Source: an uncultured Ectothiorhodospiraceae bacterium
GTDB lineage: Bacteria; Pseudomonadota; Gammaproteobacteria; JAABTG01
Length of the DNA: 54,940 bases
Assembly: GCA_937867305.1 (NCBI GenBank)
Contig: CALMKJ010000203.1
Location: 1-54,940, forward strand
Direction of reading: 5' to 3'
Below, in pieces: positions 1 through 8,347 of the stretch; positions within the stretch are counted from its first letter, which is position 1, and each line of letters starts with the position of its first letter. The position numbers were made by a program, and so were the translations under genes. The notes under the pieces are model-generated. The model saw only the letters and a program-made list of their open reading frames with translations. It was not told the origin of the DNA and searched no databases.

Positions 1-1009
1 TGCGCCCTGCCCCGGTGCGCGTCCTGCCGACCCACCACCCCACCAGGAACGCCAGCGAGAGTCCGCCCGCGACCGGGAGCAAGGGCCGGGCCCAGGCGAG
101 GTCGGGCAGGCGCTCCCGTACGAAGTGCCAAGCCCGCGCGGCTGCCCCGCGCGGCCCCGCAAGGGCGCCGTCCCCCACGCGGACCCGCTTCTCCTCGACC
201 CGGGCGTGGGCCTCGGCGTTGGCCGTCAGGTCCCACCAGGCCACGTCGAGCGCGGGGAACGTCAGGTTGCCCTCCCGGGTCGGCACGACCGTGAAGGTCT
301 CGGTCCGGCGCCCCCAGAGCTCGTCTCCCGCGGCTCCCCACGCCCACTCCAGCTGGGGCCGTTCCGGGTAGACCTTGAAGTCGCGCCCCTGCACCAGGGA
401 GGCGACGCTCGGCAACCGGGCCCCCACCGCGCCGACAGCCTTCGACACCACCGTCAGCGTGAGCGGATCGCCGACTGCGACCGCTTCGCCCTGACTCCAT
501 TGGGCCTCGACCTCGAGAAGGCGCAACGGGATCGGCGCGTCGGGCGGCAACGGCTGCACCGTCAGCCGCAAGGGGTGGGTCGCGAGCGCGACGGGCCGCG
601 AACCCCAGGGCGAGGCGCCCATTCCCGGCATTCCCGACGCGGGCCACACCGTCAGCCGGGCTGGACCCACGTCCAGCGCCCCGGCCGTGATGGGCGTGAG
701 CGCGTAGCGGTACTCGTTGACCACGTAGGTACGGCCCCGCACCGTCCGGTTGGATGCGGTGCTGCTCTCCAGGTCCTCCACGGCCGCCCCCGGCGGGGAA
801 GGCGGCGTCAGCTCCACGCTCTGCAGATTCATGGGGCTGAACACCCGGACCGTGTAGATGACGGTCTCCTGCACCCGGGGGCTTTCCTGGCTGACGCTGG
901 CCTCGGCCCACAATCCCCCCTGCCCCCACGCCAGGGTCGGCGCGAGCAGGGCCGCCATGAGCCACGGCCACGCCTTCGGCAAGCGCGGCCTAACCGTCCC
1001 CACCGTCAT
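1..1009 (-). CDS. batD: BatD-like oxygen tolerance / aerotolerance protein, C-terminus beyond left edge
   Basis: A reading frame starting at the ATG at 1009 stays open to the window edge (336 codons visible). It begins with a basic N-terminus and a hydrophobic signal segment (WLMAALLAPTLAWG), followed by a beta-rich periplasmic region that starts ASVSQESPRVQETVIYTVRV, as in BatD proteins. Near the left edge comes a transmembrane segment (LLPVAGGLSLAFLVGWWVG) and then basic residues, so only the short cytoplasmic tail is missing. It is the last visible gene of the moxR-bat operon, 30 bp after batC. BatD proteins are membrane-anchored periplasmic partners of the BatA/BatB VWA proteins; their biochemical role is not settled. 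The family call rests on signal peptide, fold pattern, C-terminal anchor and operon position. Confidence 0.85.
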   Translation of the reverse strand, partial: MTVGTVRPRLPKAWPWLMAALLAPTLAWGQGGLWAEASVSQESPRVQETVIYTVRVFSPMNLQSVELTPPSPPGAAVEDLESSTASNRTVRGRTYVVNEYRYALTPITAGALDVGPARLTVWPASGMPGMGASPWGSRPVALATHPLRLTVQPLPPDAPIPLRLLEVEAQWSQGEAVAVGDPLTLTVVSKAVGAVGARLPSVASLVQGRDFKVYPERPQLEWAWGAAGDELWGRRTETFTVVPTREGNLTFPALDVAWWDLTANAEAHARVEEKRVRVGDGALAGPRGAAARAWHFVRERLPDLAWARPLLPVAGGLSLAFLVGWWVGRTRTGAGR

Positions 1010-1039
1010 CGCGTGCAATCGACCTCGCTCCACCGGAGC

Positions 1040-2728
1040 TCACCAGGGCCTCGGCTCGACCAGGGCACCCCCGGTCCGCTCCTCGACCCGAGACTCCTCG
1101 ACCTTGAACTGGTTGCGCAGGAGACGACCCGGGTCGGCGTCGACCCGCTCGAGCCACTGCTGGACCACCCAATCGGGGACCGACGGCCCGGCGCCGGTCT
1201 TCCCCAGGACCGGGTCGAAGCCCGCCCCGGGCGGTCCGTCGGCGTCGGGGCGCGGCGCGCCCGCGCCCATCTGGTCCACCCGGTCCACGGCCTGGCTCGC
1301 GGCATCGTCCCGGGGCCGGTCACCGCGATCCTCTCCGCCCTTGCCGGGGGGCCCCTCCGGGGGTTTCCCCGGGGTGGCGCCCTCGCGATCTCCGGTCTCG
1401 GACCGGGCCTGGGGCTCCCGGGCCGGCATCGGGGTGGAGTCTTCCCCCGCCTTGTCACCCGGGCCGGGCTCTGGCGGCTCGCGCTCGGCCGCACCCGGCG
1501 CCGGCTCTTCTCCACGCTCCTGCGCCCCGACACTCCCCGGATCGAGCTCCGGGGGCGCCTCGGGGGGGCTGCCCTGCGCCGTCTCCTGTCCCGCCTCGTC
1601 CTGCTGCTCCCCGCCCTCCCGGCCTTCCCCATCGCGCGGCTCGGTCCCGGCCTCGCCGGACTCCCGGGGCGAGCGGTCGTCCCGGGAATCGCCGGGCGCG
1701 TCCTCCGGTGCGCCGCTGGCTTCACCCCGCGCGTCGGCACCCCCCTCTCCCTCCGGGGACGATGCCCCAGGGCCGTCCTGGCCTTGGTCGGCCTTCCCGT
1801 CCCGAGCACCACCCTCCTGCCCTTCCTCCGGCCGGGACCCCGCCTGGCCCTGCTGTGAGGAATCCTCCTGCCCCTCCTGTGGGTCGGATCCTTCCTCGCC
1901 CTCCTGCTGCTGAGCCCCCTGCGGGCCTTCTTGCTGCTGGGAACCCTGTTGCTGCTCGGTGCCCTGCTGACCCTCCTGCTGCTGGGCGCCCTCCTGCTGC
2001 CGGGAACCCTGCTGACCTTCCTGCTGCTGGGCGCCCTCCTGCTGCTGGGAGCCCTGCTGACCTTCCTTCTGCTCGGAGCCCTCCTGCTGCTGGGAGCCCT
2101 GCTGGCCCTCCTTCTGCTCGGAGCCCTCCTGCTGCTGGGAGCCCTGCTGGCCTTCCTGCTTCTGGCCTTCCTGCTTCTGGCTTTCCTGCTTCTGGCCCTC
2201 CTGCGACTGGGACTCCTGCCGCTCCTTCGGGGGCCTCGCGTCCTCGCGCCGGGAGCGCTCGGGCTTCTGGGCCTGCGCCTCGGGCTCGGGCTCCTCTCCT
2301 GCCCGGGCCGCCTCCGCGAGCCCCCGCATGGCAAGGCTCAGGTTGTGTGCGGCGTCCTCGCGGCTCGGGTCCCGTTGGAGCACCTCCTCGTAGGCCTGCA
2401 CCGCACCCCGATAGTCCTCGAGACGGAAGCGGGCATTCCCGAGGTTGTACAGGGCATCGAGTCGCACCGACTCGCGGTCCACGCGCTCGAAGACCTGGGC
2501 CGCCTCCGCGAACCGCCCCGCCCGGTAGAGGGCCACCCCGCGGCGGTATTCGTCCCGGAAGAGGGCCGCGGCCGCGTCGAACTCCCCCCGTGCGAAGAGG
2601 TCGCGGGCCTCGTCCTCCGGGCGACCGAAGAGGTCGGTGGCCAGGGCCGCGGATGGCCAGCAGGGCGCGGCACAGCCCGCGGCCAGAGCCAGGAGCGTGC
2701 CCCAGACCGCGCCGCGACTAGCGCCCAT
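1040..2728 (-). CDS. batC: BatC-like TPR protein with long Gln/Glu/Gly/Ser repeat region
   Basis: 562 residues from the ATG at 2728. The N-terminus is hydrophobic and carries a possible lipobox (LAAGC, Cys19). Residues about 45-125 form TPR-like helices (GVALYRAGRFAEAAQVFERV and DALYNLGNARFRLEDYRGAV). From about residue 171 the chain becomes an extreme low-complexity region of QEGQK, QQGSQQQEG and SEQKEG repeats, then an acidic Glu/Gly/Asp/Pro-rich stretch up to about residue 500. The last 45 residues look folded again (VPDWVVQQWLERVDADPGRL), a conserved BatC-type ending. The ATG overlaps the end of batB by 11 bp (ATGGGCGCTAG) and has GGAGG just upstream. The family normally has TPR plus a disordered linker; the length of the linker here is unusual. 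Function in the Bat complex is inferred from context. Confidence 0.85.
   Translation of the reverse strand: MGASRGAVWGTLLALAAGCAAPCWPSAALATDLFGRPEDEARDLFARGEFDAAAALFRDEYRRGVALYRAGRFAEAAQVFERVDRESVRLDALYNLGNARFRLEDYRGAVQAYEEVLQRDPSREDAAHNLSLAMRGLAEAARAGEEPEPEAQAQKPERSRREDARPPKERQESQSQEGQKQESQKQEGQKQEGQQGSQQQEGSEQKEGQQGSQQQEGSEQKEGQQGSQQQEGAQQQEGQQGSRQQEGAQQQEGQQGTEQQQGSQQQEGPQGAQQQEGEEGSDPQEGQEDSSQQGQAGSRPEEGQEGGARDGKADQGQDGPGASSPEGEGGADARGEASGAPEDAPGDSRDDRSPRESGEAGTEPRDGEGREGGEQQDEAGQETAQGSPPEAPPELDPGSVGAQERGEEPAPGAAEREPPEPGPGDKAGEDSTPMPAREPQARSETGDREGATPGKPPEGPPGKGGEDRGDRPRDDAASQAVDRVDQMGAGAPRPDADGPPGAGFDPVLGKTGAGPSVPDWVVQQWLERVDADPGRLLRNQFKVEESRVEERTGGALVEPRPW
1851..2215. repeat. Imperfect tandem repeat coding for Gln/Glu/Gly/Ser-rich linker of batC
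   Basis: On the plus strand this stretch is built of repeated CTGCTGCTGGGAGCCCTGCTG-like blocks; on the coding (minus) strand they read as QQEG, SEQKEG and QQGS units. Neighbouring units of about 42-45 bp are nearly identical, for example the two successive QQGSQQQEGSEQKEG copies. Such near-identical DNA copies point to recent slippage or unequal recombination rather than old conserved protein sequence. Confidence 0.85.
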
Positions 2729-3767
2729 GGGCCTCCGGCGTCGTGTACGCCCGCACCCGCCGCCACCCCCACACGAGGAGCACCGCCATCCCGGCGAGGG
2801 GCAAGGGGTAGCGCTCCTCCCAGACCCGGTAGGCGTGCTCCCGGCCCGGGCCCGAGCCCGCCGACCGGGCAATCGCCCGCAAAACGCCTCGCGTGTCGCC
2901 GTCCCGGTAGTCGGCTCGCCGGTAGGTCCCACCGCCTGCCCGGGCCAGTGCCTCGAGCCTCGGCTCCTCCAGGCGCGAGCGCACCGGCGCACCCTCCGGC
3001 CCGCGGACCGGCTCCCCGGAGGCTCCCGGGACCGTGGCCCCCTCGGGGCTGCCCACGCCGAGCACGTGGAGCGTGACACCCTTCGCCGCGAGCGCGGCGG
3101 CCCGGACCTCGAGCCCCTCTTCCACGAAGTCCCCGTCGGTGAGGAGCACCAGCGCGTGGCGCGTCCCCGGGGCCTGCCCCGCGAGCACGCGCTCCGCACG
3201 GTCGAGGGCGGCGGAGGGGCGGCTTCCCTGCATGCGCACCAGGTCGGGGGACAGCGACGGCAAGAGGTGGCGGACGGTCTCGTAGTCCTCCGTGATGGGC
3301 GCAACCACCTGCGCCACCGAGGCAAACGCGATCAGACCGACCCGCACGCCGGCTGCCCGGTCGAGCAGGTCCTCGACCTCCTGGCGGGCGCGGGAGAGGC
3401 GGTTTGGCCTGACGTCCGCGGCCCGCATGGACGCCGACACGTCCATCAGCACCAGGAGACTGTCTCCCGGGCGCTCCACCCGGAGGTCCGTGTAGTCCCA
3501 GCGCGGACCGGCCATCGCCAGGACGCCGAGCACCCAGAGGGACGACCAGAGGCCGAGGTGGCGGCGCGGCCGCTCCGTGTCCGGCGTGGCGCGCAGCAGG
3601 TGGGGCAGGAGGTGCGCGTCGGCGTAGCGGGCGAGCCTGGCCACGTCCCTGCCCTCCGCGCGCCGCGTGGGCGGCACCAGGAGCAGCAGTGCCGGCACGA
3701 GCAGGCCGAGCAGCCAGAAGGGCTGGGCGAAGTGGAAGTCGCGCAGGAGATCGAGGGCGTCGTGCAT
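2718..3767 (-). CDS. batB: BatB-like VWA-domain membrane protein
   Basis: 349 residues from the ATG at 3767 (MHDALDLLRDFHFAQPFWLL); a start 16 codons further upstream is possible but would run into batA. Two N-terminal membrane segments (about 13-30 and 70-88) precede a von Willebrand factor A domain with an intact MIDAS motif DVSAS (in LVLMDVSASMRAAD) and later TDGDF. A final transmembrane segment lies near the C-terminus (LPLAGMAVLLVWGW). This matches the BatB layout: membrane anchor, periplasmic or cytoplasmic VWA domain, C-terminal anchor. It lies between batA and batC, separated from batA by 8 bp. VWA proteins of this group are thought to work with MoxR ATPases as chaperone-like complexes; the partner is presumably the moxR product at 6330-7286. 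Confidence 0.9.
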   Translation of the reverse strand: MHDALDLLRDFHFAQPFWLLGLLVPALLLLVPPTRRAEGRDVARLARYADAHLLPHLLRATPDTERPRRHLGLWSSLWVLGVLAMAGPRWDYTDLRVERPGDSLLVLMDVSASMRAADVRPNRLSRARQEVEDLLDRAAGVRVGLIAFASVAQVVAPITEDYETVRHLLPSLSPDLVRMQGSRPSAALDRAERVLAGQAPGTRHALVLLTDGDFVEEGLEVRAAALAAKGVTLHVLGVGSPEGATVPGASGEPVRGPEGAPVRSRLEEPRLEALARAGGGTYRRADYRDGDTRGVLRAIARSAGSGPGREHAYRVWEERYPLPLAGMAVLLVWGWRRVRAYTTPEAHGR

Positions 3768-3775
3768 CGCAGCGG

Positions 3776-4795
3776 TCAGCCGAGCATTCGCCCGCCCCGG
3801 CGGGCGACCAGCCAACCCAGCGCCAGCAACGCCCCGAGGGCTACCGCGAGCGGCCAGCGATACAGGGGGTGGGGCAGCAGGGTCTGACGGCTCTCGGCGC
3901 GCGTCTTCTCCAGCGCATCGATCCGCCGGTAGATCGCCTCCAGGGCCTGGGTGTCGGTGGCCATGTAGAAGGCCCCACCCGTCACGGCAGCCACCTCGGC
4001 GAGCAACGCCTCGTCGATCTGCATGTCCTCCATCGTGATGCGGCCCCCCGGCCCGGGAAAGGGGACCTTGCCCTTGCTGCCAACCCCGACCGCGTAGATC
4101 CGCACCCCGTACTGGCGCGCCAGGCGCGCCGCTTCGACGGGGGGCAGGCTTCCGGCCGTGTTCTCCCCGTCGGTCAGCAGGACCAGCACCCGCGAGCCCT
4201 CGGGCCGGTCGCGGAGCTTCTTCACGGCCAACCCCACCGCGTCCCCGATGGCCGTGGAGTCCCCCGCCATACGTGGGACGACTTCCTCCAGCATGGCCCG
4301 CACCGCGGCCCCGTCGACCGTGAGCGGGGCCTGCAGGTACGCCGCGTCACCGAACACGATCAGGCCCACCCGGTCACCGTGCCGCTGCTCGATGAACCGG
4401 CCGACCACCCCCTTCACCACGGCCATGCGGTTCACCCGCCGGCCCTCGAGGGTGAAGTCGAGCGCCTCCATGGACCGGGAGGCGTCCACCGCGAGCATCA
4501 GGTCGTAGCCCGGGCTCACCAGTTCCTGGCGGGTTTCGAGCCACTGGGGCCGCATCAGCGCCACCACGAGCCCGACCCACGCGAGGGCCGCCAGGACGCC
4601 CTGCACGCCGAAGGGCAGGTCCCAGCCCGGGGCGAAACGGGTGAAGGACTCGGCGAGCCGCGGCGCCGACGGGTACAGCAGCTCGGCGCCCCCCGCGGAC
4701 GGCTCCACCGCCACCACCCGGGGAGGCAGAAGCCGGCGGGCCACCCATGGCAGCGGCAGGAGCAGCCCGAGCCACGGCCATCCGAGCTCAAACAC
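3776..4795 (-). CDS. batA: BatA-like VWA-domain membrane protein
   Basis: 339 residues if the GTG at 4795 is used. This start overlaps the upstream DUF4381 stop by 8 bp and gives the usual N-terminal membrane helix (WPWLGLLLPLPWVARRLL). A second helix follows (FGVQGVLAALAWVGLVVALM), then a VWA domain with MIDAS residues DASRS in LMLAVDASRSMEALDF and a TDGEN motif, and a C-terminal transmembrane segment (WPLAVALGALLALGWLVA). An upstream in-frame ATG at 4960 would add 55 arginine/proline-rich residues that overlap the preceding gene, so it is rejected. Together with batB this gives the paired VWA proteins seen in full Bat operons. Confidence 0.9.
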   Translation of the reverse strand: MFELGWPWLGLLLPLPWVARRLLPPRVVAVEPSAGGAELLYPSAPRLAESFTRFAPGWDLPFGVQGVLAALAWVGLVVALMRPQWLETRQELVSPGYDLMLAVDASRSMEALDFTLEGRRVNRMAVVKGVVGRFIEQRHGDRVGLIVFGDAAYLQAPLTVDGAAVRAMLEEVVPRMAGDSTAIGDAVGLAVKKLRDRPEGSRVLVLLTDGENTAGSLPPVEAARLARQYGVRIYAVGVGSKGKVPFPGPGGRITMEDMQIDEALLAEVAAVTGGAFYMATDTQALEAIYRRIDALEKTRAESRQTLLPHPLYRWPLAVALGALLALGWLVARRGGRMLG

Positions 4796-5357
4796 GGCCA
4801 GTCGCCCGGGCCGCCGCCCGCTGGTCCACCACGTGGGGCACGGCGGCCTCCGCCCCGAGCGGGTGTTCCTCCCCCTGGGGCTCGGGCCCGAGCCAGGCCC
4901 GGGCAGCCCGGATGAGGGGCCGGAGCCGCTCGCCCGAGCCCTCGCCCCGGGGCGGGGCATAGGGCAGGTCGATCAACGGACGACCTTCCCGCCGCCAGGG
5001 GAAACCCGCCGGGTCGTGGCGCTCGAGCCATTCCAACCAGGCATCGCCGACCCGCCCCGCGCAGGCCCGGCGCCCGAAGCGTGCAATGGCCATGCGCCGG
5101 AGTAGCTCCGAGAGTTCGGCCGCCAGGGTCCGCGCATCCGCCCAGCGCCGCCGCTGCTCGAGCTGCCGGAGCCGGATACGCGCCTCGGCCTGCCAGCTGC
5201 CGGGGGCGCGGTTGCGCCACCAGCGCGTCACGGCGACCGCCAGCGCCAGCAGGACGAGAATCACGGCAACCACCAGCCACCAGCCGGTCGCGGGTGGCCA
5301 CCAGGGCAGTGGGTCCAGCCCCCGGATGTCGCGGAGGTCCTGCAGCAGGGGGCTCAT
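4788..5357 (-). CDS. DUF4381 membrane protein of Bat operon
   Basis: 189 residues from the ATG at 5357 (MSPLLQDLRDIRGLDPLPWW). There is one strong transmembrane helix (about 26-44, WWLVVAVILVLLALAVAVT), then a basic, helical cytoplasmic region (RNRAPGSWQAEARIRLRQLE) and a tail containing the FPWRREGRPLIDLPYAPP stretch. A short N-terminal segment, one helix and a helical C-terminal domain, placed between a DUF58 gene and batA, fits the DUF4381 family, which is regularly found in moxR-bat operons and has no known activity. The start codon overlaps the DUF58 stop by 4 bp, and the stop overlaps batA, so translation is probably coupled. Confidence 0.8.
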   Translation of the reverse strand: MSPLLQDLRDIRGLDPLPWWPPATGWWLVVAVILVLLALAVAVTRWWRNRAPGSWQAEARIRLRQLEQRRRWADARTLAAELSELLRRMAIARFGRRACAGRVGDAWLEWLERHDPAGFPWRREGRPLIDLPYAPPRGEGSGERLRPLIRAARAWLGPEPQGEEHPLGAEAAVPHVVDQRAAARATGRV

Positions 5358-6280
5358 ACCGCGGCGTAGCGTCCCACCCGGCGGCGTCGCCGGAGGCCAT
5401 CGGCCAGCGCGTGCTCCACGTCGTCCGCGGTGGAGATGGGAATGACCGGGATCCCGAGGCGGCGCCCGAGCGTACGCAGCGCCTCCCGGCGGGCCTCCCA
5501 GCGCCCGCGGTACTGGCGCCGGCCCCGCTCGCCGTGGGTGTCCACCTCGACGCGGGTGCCGTCGGGGGCCTGGAACACGGCGCGGCCGATGTCCGGCAGC
5601 TCCCGGTCGGCCGGGTCGTCGACCGGCACCAGCACCACGTCGTTGCGCTGGGCCAGGCGCCCGAGCGACAGGCCCAGGACCGCCGGGTCCCGGTTCAGGT
5701 CGCCGATCACGAAGAACAGGAATCCGGTGGAGGCGAGCCGCTCCAGCCGCCCCAGCGCTTCCAGCAGCGCGTCGCCCTCCACCCGCCCCCGCTCGTTGGT
5801 CCCGGTGAGCGCCCGCAGCATCGTCCAGAAGGAGGCGTGGGAACGGCCGGGCCGGAAGTACCGGATCCCCGTCGCCGGGTCCCCGTGGAGCACCGCGCCG
5901 ACCCGGTCCTGGCTGCTGGTGGCGGCCCAGCCGAGGAGCGCCGCGGCCCGCGCGGCCTGTACGCACTTGAAGGTCCCGCGGGTCCCGAAGTGCATGTGCG
6001 GTCCGGCGTCCACGCACAGCACCACCGATCGCTCCCGCTCCTCGCGAAAGACCTTCAGGTGGGGCACGCCGGTGCGGGCGGTGACCCGCCAGTCCATGTT
6101 CCGGATCTCGTCGCCCTCCCGGTACTCGCGGGTCTCCTCGTAGTCCATCCCCTGGCCCCGGAAGACGGAGGCATAGAGGCCGCTCAACGGGGAGCCCACG
6201 CGGTGGCGCGAGGCGAGACCGATGGCGTGCGCCCGGTGGCGCAGCTCGAAGAGGTCGTCCAGGTGCGGCCGCAGGCTCAT
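5354..6280 (-). CDS. DUF58 domain protein
   Basis: 308 residues. The DUF58 signature is clear: GLYASVFRGQGMDYEETREY, then REGDEIRNMDWRVTARTG and HLKVFREERERSVVLCVDAG. In DUF58 proteins a VWA-like fold follows this segment, and here VVLCVDAGPHMHFG stands where a MIDAS-like strand would be, although a canonical DxSxS is absent. No transmembrane helix is evident, so a cytoplasmic protein is likely. It follows moxR by 49 bp and overlaps the DUF4381 gene by 4 bp. DUF58 proteins nearly always accompany MoxR ATPases and are thought to link them to VWA proteins; the molecular role is not established. Confidence 0.92.
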   Translation of the reverse strand: MSLRPHLDDLFELRHRAHAIGLASRHRVGSPLSGLYASVFRGQGMDYEETREYREGDEIRNMDWRVTARTGVPHLKVFREERERSVVLCVDAGPHMHFGTRGTFKCVQAARAAALLGWAATSSQDRVGAVLHGDPATGIRYFRPGRSHASFWTMLRALTGTNERGRVEGDALLEALGRLERLASTGFLFFVIGDLNRDPAVLGLSLGRLAQRNDVVLVPVDDPADRELPDIGRAVFQAPDGTRVEVDTHGERGRRQYRGRWEARREALRTLGRRLGIPVIPISTADDVEHALADGLRRRRRVGRYAAV

Positions 6281-6329
6281 GTCTTTCGCAGTATACGGCA
6301 GGGGGGTCCCGGCCCCGCGGTCGCCCCGC

Positions 6330-7286
6330 CTAGGGGACGGCCACGACCTCGAGCAGCCGGCGGATGAAGTCGTCTGTGGTGACGCCGTCCGCCTCGGCCT
6401 CGAAGGTCAGCAGCAGCCGGTGGCGCAGCACGTCCGGGGCGACCTTCTGGACGTGGTGGGGGGAGACGTACTCGTCGCCGTTCATCCAGGCCAGCGCCCG
6501 CGCACAGCGGGCGAGCGCGATGCTCGCCCGCGGGGAGGCGCCGTAACGGCACCAGCGCTGCAGGTCCGCGTCGTACGCGGCGGGGGTACGGCTGGCCGCC
6601 ACCAGGTCGACGATGTAGCGGTAGATCTTCTCGTCGAGGTAGATCTCGGCGACCGCCGCGCGGGCTGCGAAGATCTCGGCCTGGCTGAGGACCCGCGAGG
6701 GACGCGGCGGGTTGCGCCGCTGCTGCTCGCTGTCGAGCTTCAGGATGGCGAGCTCGTCCGTGCGGCTCGGGTAGCGCACCCAGACGTGCATGAGGAAGCG
6801 GTCGAGCTGGGCCTCGGGAAGGTGGTAGGTGCCCTCCTGCTCGATGGGGTTCTGGGTGGCCAGCACCATGAACAGCCGCGGCAGCGCGTAGGTACGCTGG
6901 CCCACCGTGATCTGCCGCTCGCCCATCGCCTCGAGCAGGGCGGACTGCACCTTCGCCGGAGCGCGGTTCACCTCGTCGGCCAGCAGGATGTTGTGGAAGA
7001 GCGGGCCGGGGCTGAACTCGAACTCCCCGCGCTCCTGGCGGTAGATGTCGGTCCCGATCAGGTCCGAGGGGAGCAGGTCCGGGGTGAACTGGATGCGGTG
7101 GAAGTCCCCCTCCAGGGCCTCGGAGAGGGTCTTCACGGCCGTGGTCTTGGCCAGTCCCGGGACCCCTTCCACCAGCATGTGGCCATCGCTCAGCAGGCAG
7201 ACCAGCATGCTCTCGATGAGCTCCTGCTGGCCGATGATGCGCGACGCCAGGTGCTCACGGACGGGATTCAGCACGGATGGTTGCAT
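6330..7286 (-). CDS. moxR: MoxR-family AAA+ ATPase
   Basis: 318 residues from the ATG at 7286 (MQPSVLNPVREHLASRIIGQ). Walker A is GVPGLAKT, Walker B is LLADEVNRAP, and the sensor region reads ATQNPIEQEGTYHLPEAQLDRF, all diagnostic of MoxR ATPases. The C-terminal lid domain includes ASPRASIALARCARALAWMN. The length is usual for the family. MoxR proteins are thought to act as chaperone-like ATPases for maturation of protein complexes, working with VWA partners; batA and batB in the same operon are the likely partners. This is the first gene of the operon; the 202 bp upstream are shared with the divergent ppsR. Confidence 0.95.
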   Translation of the reverse strand: MQPSVLNPVREHLASRIIGQQELIESMLVCLLSDGHMLVEGVPGLAKTTAVKTLSEALEGDFHRIQFTPDLLPSDLIGTDIYRQERGEFEFSPGPLFHNILLADEVNRAPAKVQSALLEAMGERQITVGQRTYALPRLFMVLATQNPIEQEGTYHLPEAQLDRFLMHVWVRYPSRTDELAILKLDSEQQRRNPPRPSRVLSQAEIFAARAAVAEIYLDEKIYRYIVDLVAASRTPAAYDADLQRWCRYGASPRASIALARCARALAWMNGDEYVSPHHVQKVAPDVLRHRLLLTFEAEADGVTTDDFIRRLLEVVAVP

Positions 7287-7381
7287 CGGGGGAGGCCTCT
7301 TCAGGGTCGGGGGCCGGTCCGCGGGAAACAGGGCCCGCGGCCGGCGCAAGGGTCCATAATAGCAACCTCGCGCGGCGTGGA

Positions 7382-7403
7382 CGCACCCTCTCTGGCGGGT
7401 GCG
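7382..7403. other. Inverted repeat in moxR/ppsR divergent intergenic region
   Basis: CGCACCC and GGGTGCG form a perfect 7-bp inverted repeat with an 8-base loop. It lies about 86 bp upstream of the ppsR start and 96 bp upstream of the moxR start. It could be an operator or a leader hairpin; no convincing -10/-35 pair was seen beside it, although TATTAT occurs on the minus strand near 7355-7360. Confidence 0.3.
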
Positions 7404-7488
7404 GCTCGTGCCTGGGGGGGTGCCCGCCCCGGCGAGAGAGCCGGGGCCCGGGGTCGTCGGGCTCGAGCTACGGTTCAGGAGGCTGTCG

Positions 7489-8316
7489 GTGGACGTACAG
7501 AGGCGCACGTGCTTCATCGTGTCGGACCACACCGGGATCAGCGCCGACGCACTGGCCCGGGCGTTGCTGGCGCAGTTCGGGGAGCTGGAGCTGCGCAAGA
7601 TCACCCTCCCCTTCGTGTACTCCCCCGAGCGGCTCGAGGAGGTCCTGGCCCAGATCCGCCAGGCCCGGGAGCGCGACGGGGCGCGCCCGCTGGTGTTCAG
7701 CACGCTCATCAATCCCGCGCTGCGCGAGCAGCTCGAAGGGGCCGACGCGCTCGTCATGGACTTCTTCGAGCCGTTCATCGGCCGCATCGAGGCCGAGCTC
7801 GAGCAACGCTCCTCCCAACGGGTGGGCGGCGCACACTCCTTCGTCGAAGGCCCCGCCTACCACCGCCGGATCGACGCGGTCCACTACGCGCTCAGCACCG
7901 ACGACGGTCTGCACTGCGAGCACTACGACGCGGCCGAGATCATCCTGGTGGGCGTGTCCCGCTCCGGAAAGACGCCGACCTGCCTGTACCTGGCACTGCA
8001 GTACGGCATCCACGCGGCGAACTACCCGGTGACGGAGGAAGACCTGGAGCGCGGCCGGCTCCCCGATCCGCTGCGGCCCTATGTCTCGCGGCTCTTCGGG
8101 CTCACGATCGATCCCCACCGCCTGCACCAGATCCGTCAGGAGCGCCGGCCCGACAGCCGCTACGCCGCCCTGGACACCTGCCGGCGCGAGGTGAAGCAGG
8201 TGGAGGCCCTGTTCCAGCGCTATCGCATCCCCAGCGTGAACGCGAGCGCGACCTCGGTGGAGGAGATCGCGACCACCGTGATGCAGCGCAGCGGGCTGCT
8301 GCGCCAGGCACTGTGA
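7489..8316 (+). CDS. ppsR: PEP synthase regulatory protein (bifunctional kinase / pyrophosphorylase)
   Basis: 275 residues from the GTG at 7489. This start is chosen because a near-perfect ribosome-binding site (AGGAGG, 7478-7483) precedes it and because the length matches E. coli PpsR (277). The N-terminus (RRTCFIVSDHTGISADALAR) and the P-loop-like segment GVSRSGKTPTCLYLALQYG are hallmarks of the family formerly called DUF299. PpsR inactivates phosphoenolpyruvate synthase by ADP-dependent phosphorylation and reactivates it by phosphate-dependent removal of that group, so it controls gluconeogenic flux. The ppsA target is not in the window. The frame extends upstream to an ATG at 7399, but those 30 residues are not family-like. 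Confidence 0.95.
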   Translation: MDVQRRTCFIVSDHTGISADALARALLAQFGELELRKITLPFVYSPERLEEVLAQIRQARERDGARPLVFSTLINPALREQLEGADALVMDFFEPFIGRIEAELEQRSSQRVGGAHSFVEGPAYHRRIDAVHYALSTDDGLHCEHYDAAEIILVGVSRSGKTPTCLYLALQYGIHAANYPVTEEDLERGRLPDPLRPYVSRLFGLTIDPHRLHQIRQERRPDSRYAALDTCRREVKQVEALFQRYRIPSVNASATSVEEIATTVMQRSGLLRQAL

Positions 8317-8347
8317 GGTCGCGCGCGGCTAGGAGGCGGGCGGGGTA

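Noticed and set aside
1931-3076. Long plus-strand frame with Leu-rich repeats resembling a membrane protein
   Set aside because: It is the complement of the batC repeat and TPR coding sequence. Its Leu runs arise from reading CTG blocks opposite Gln codons, and it lacks a proper start context.
4796-4960. Upstream ATG extension of batA
   Set aside because: It would overlap the DUF4381 gene by more than 160 bp and adds an Arg/Pro/Gly-rich stretch without family similarity; the GTG at 4795 gives the normal BatA start.
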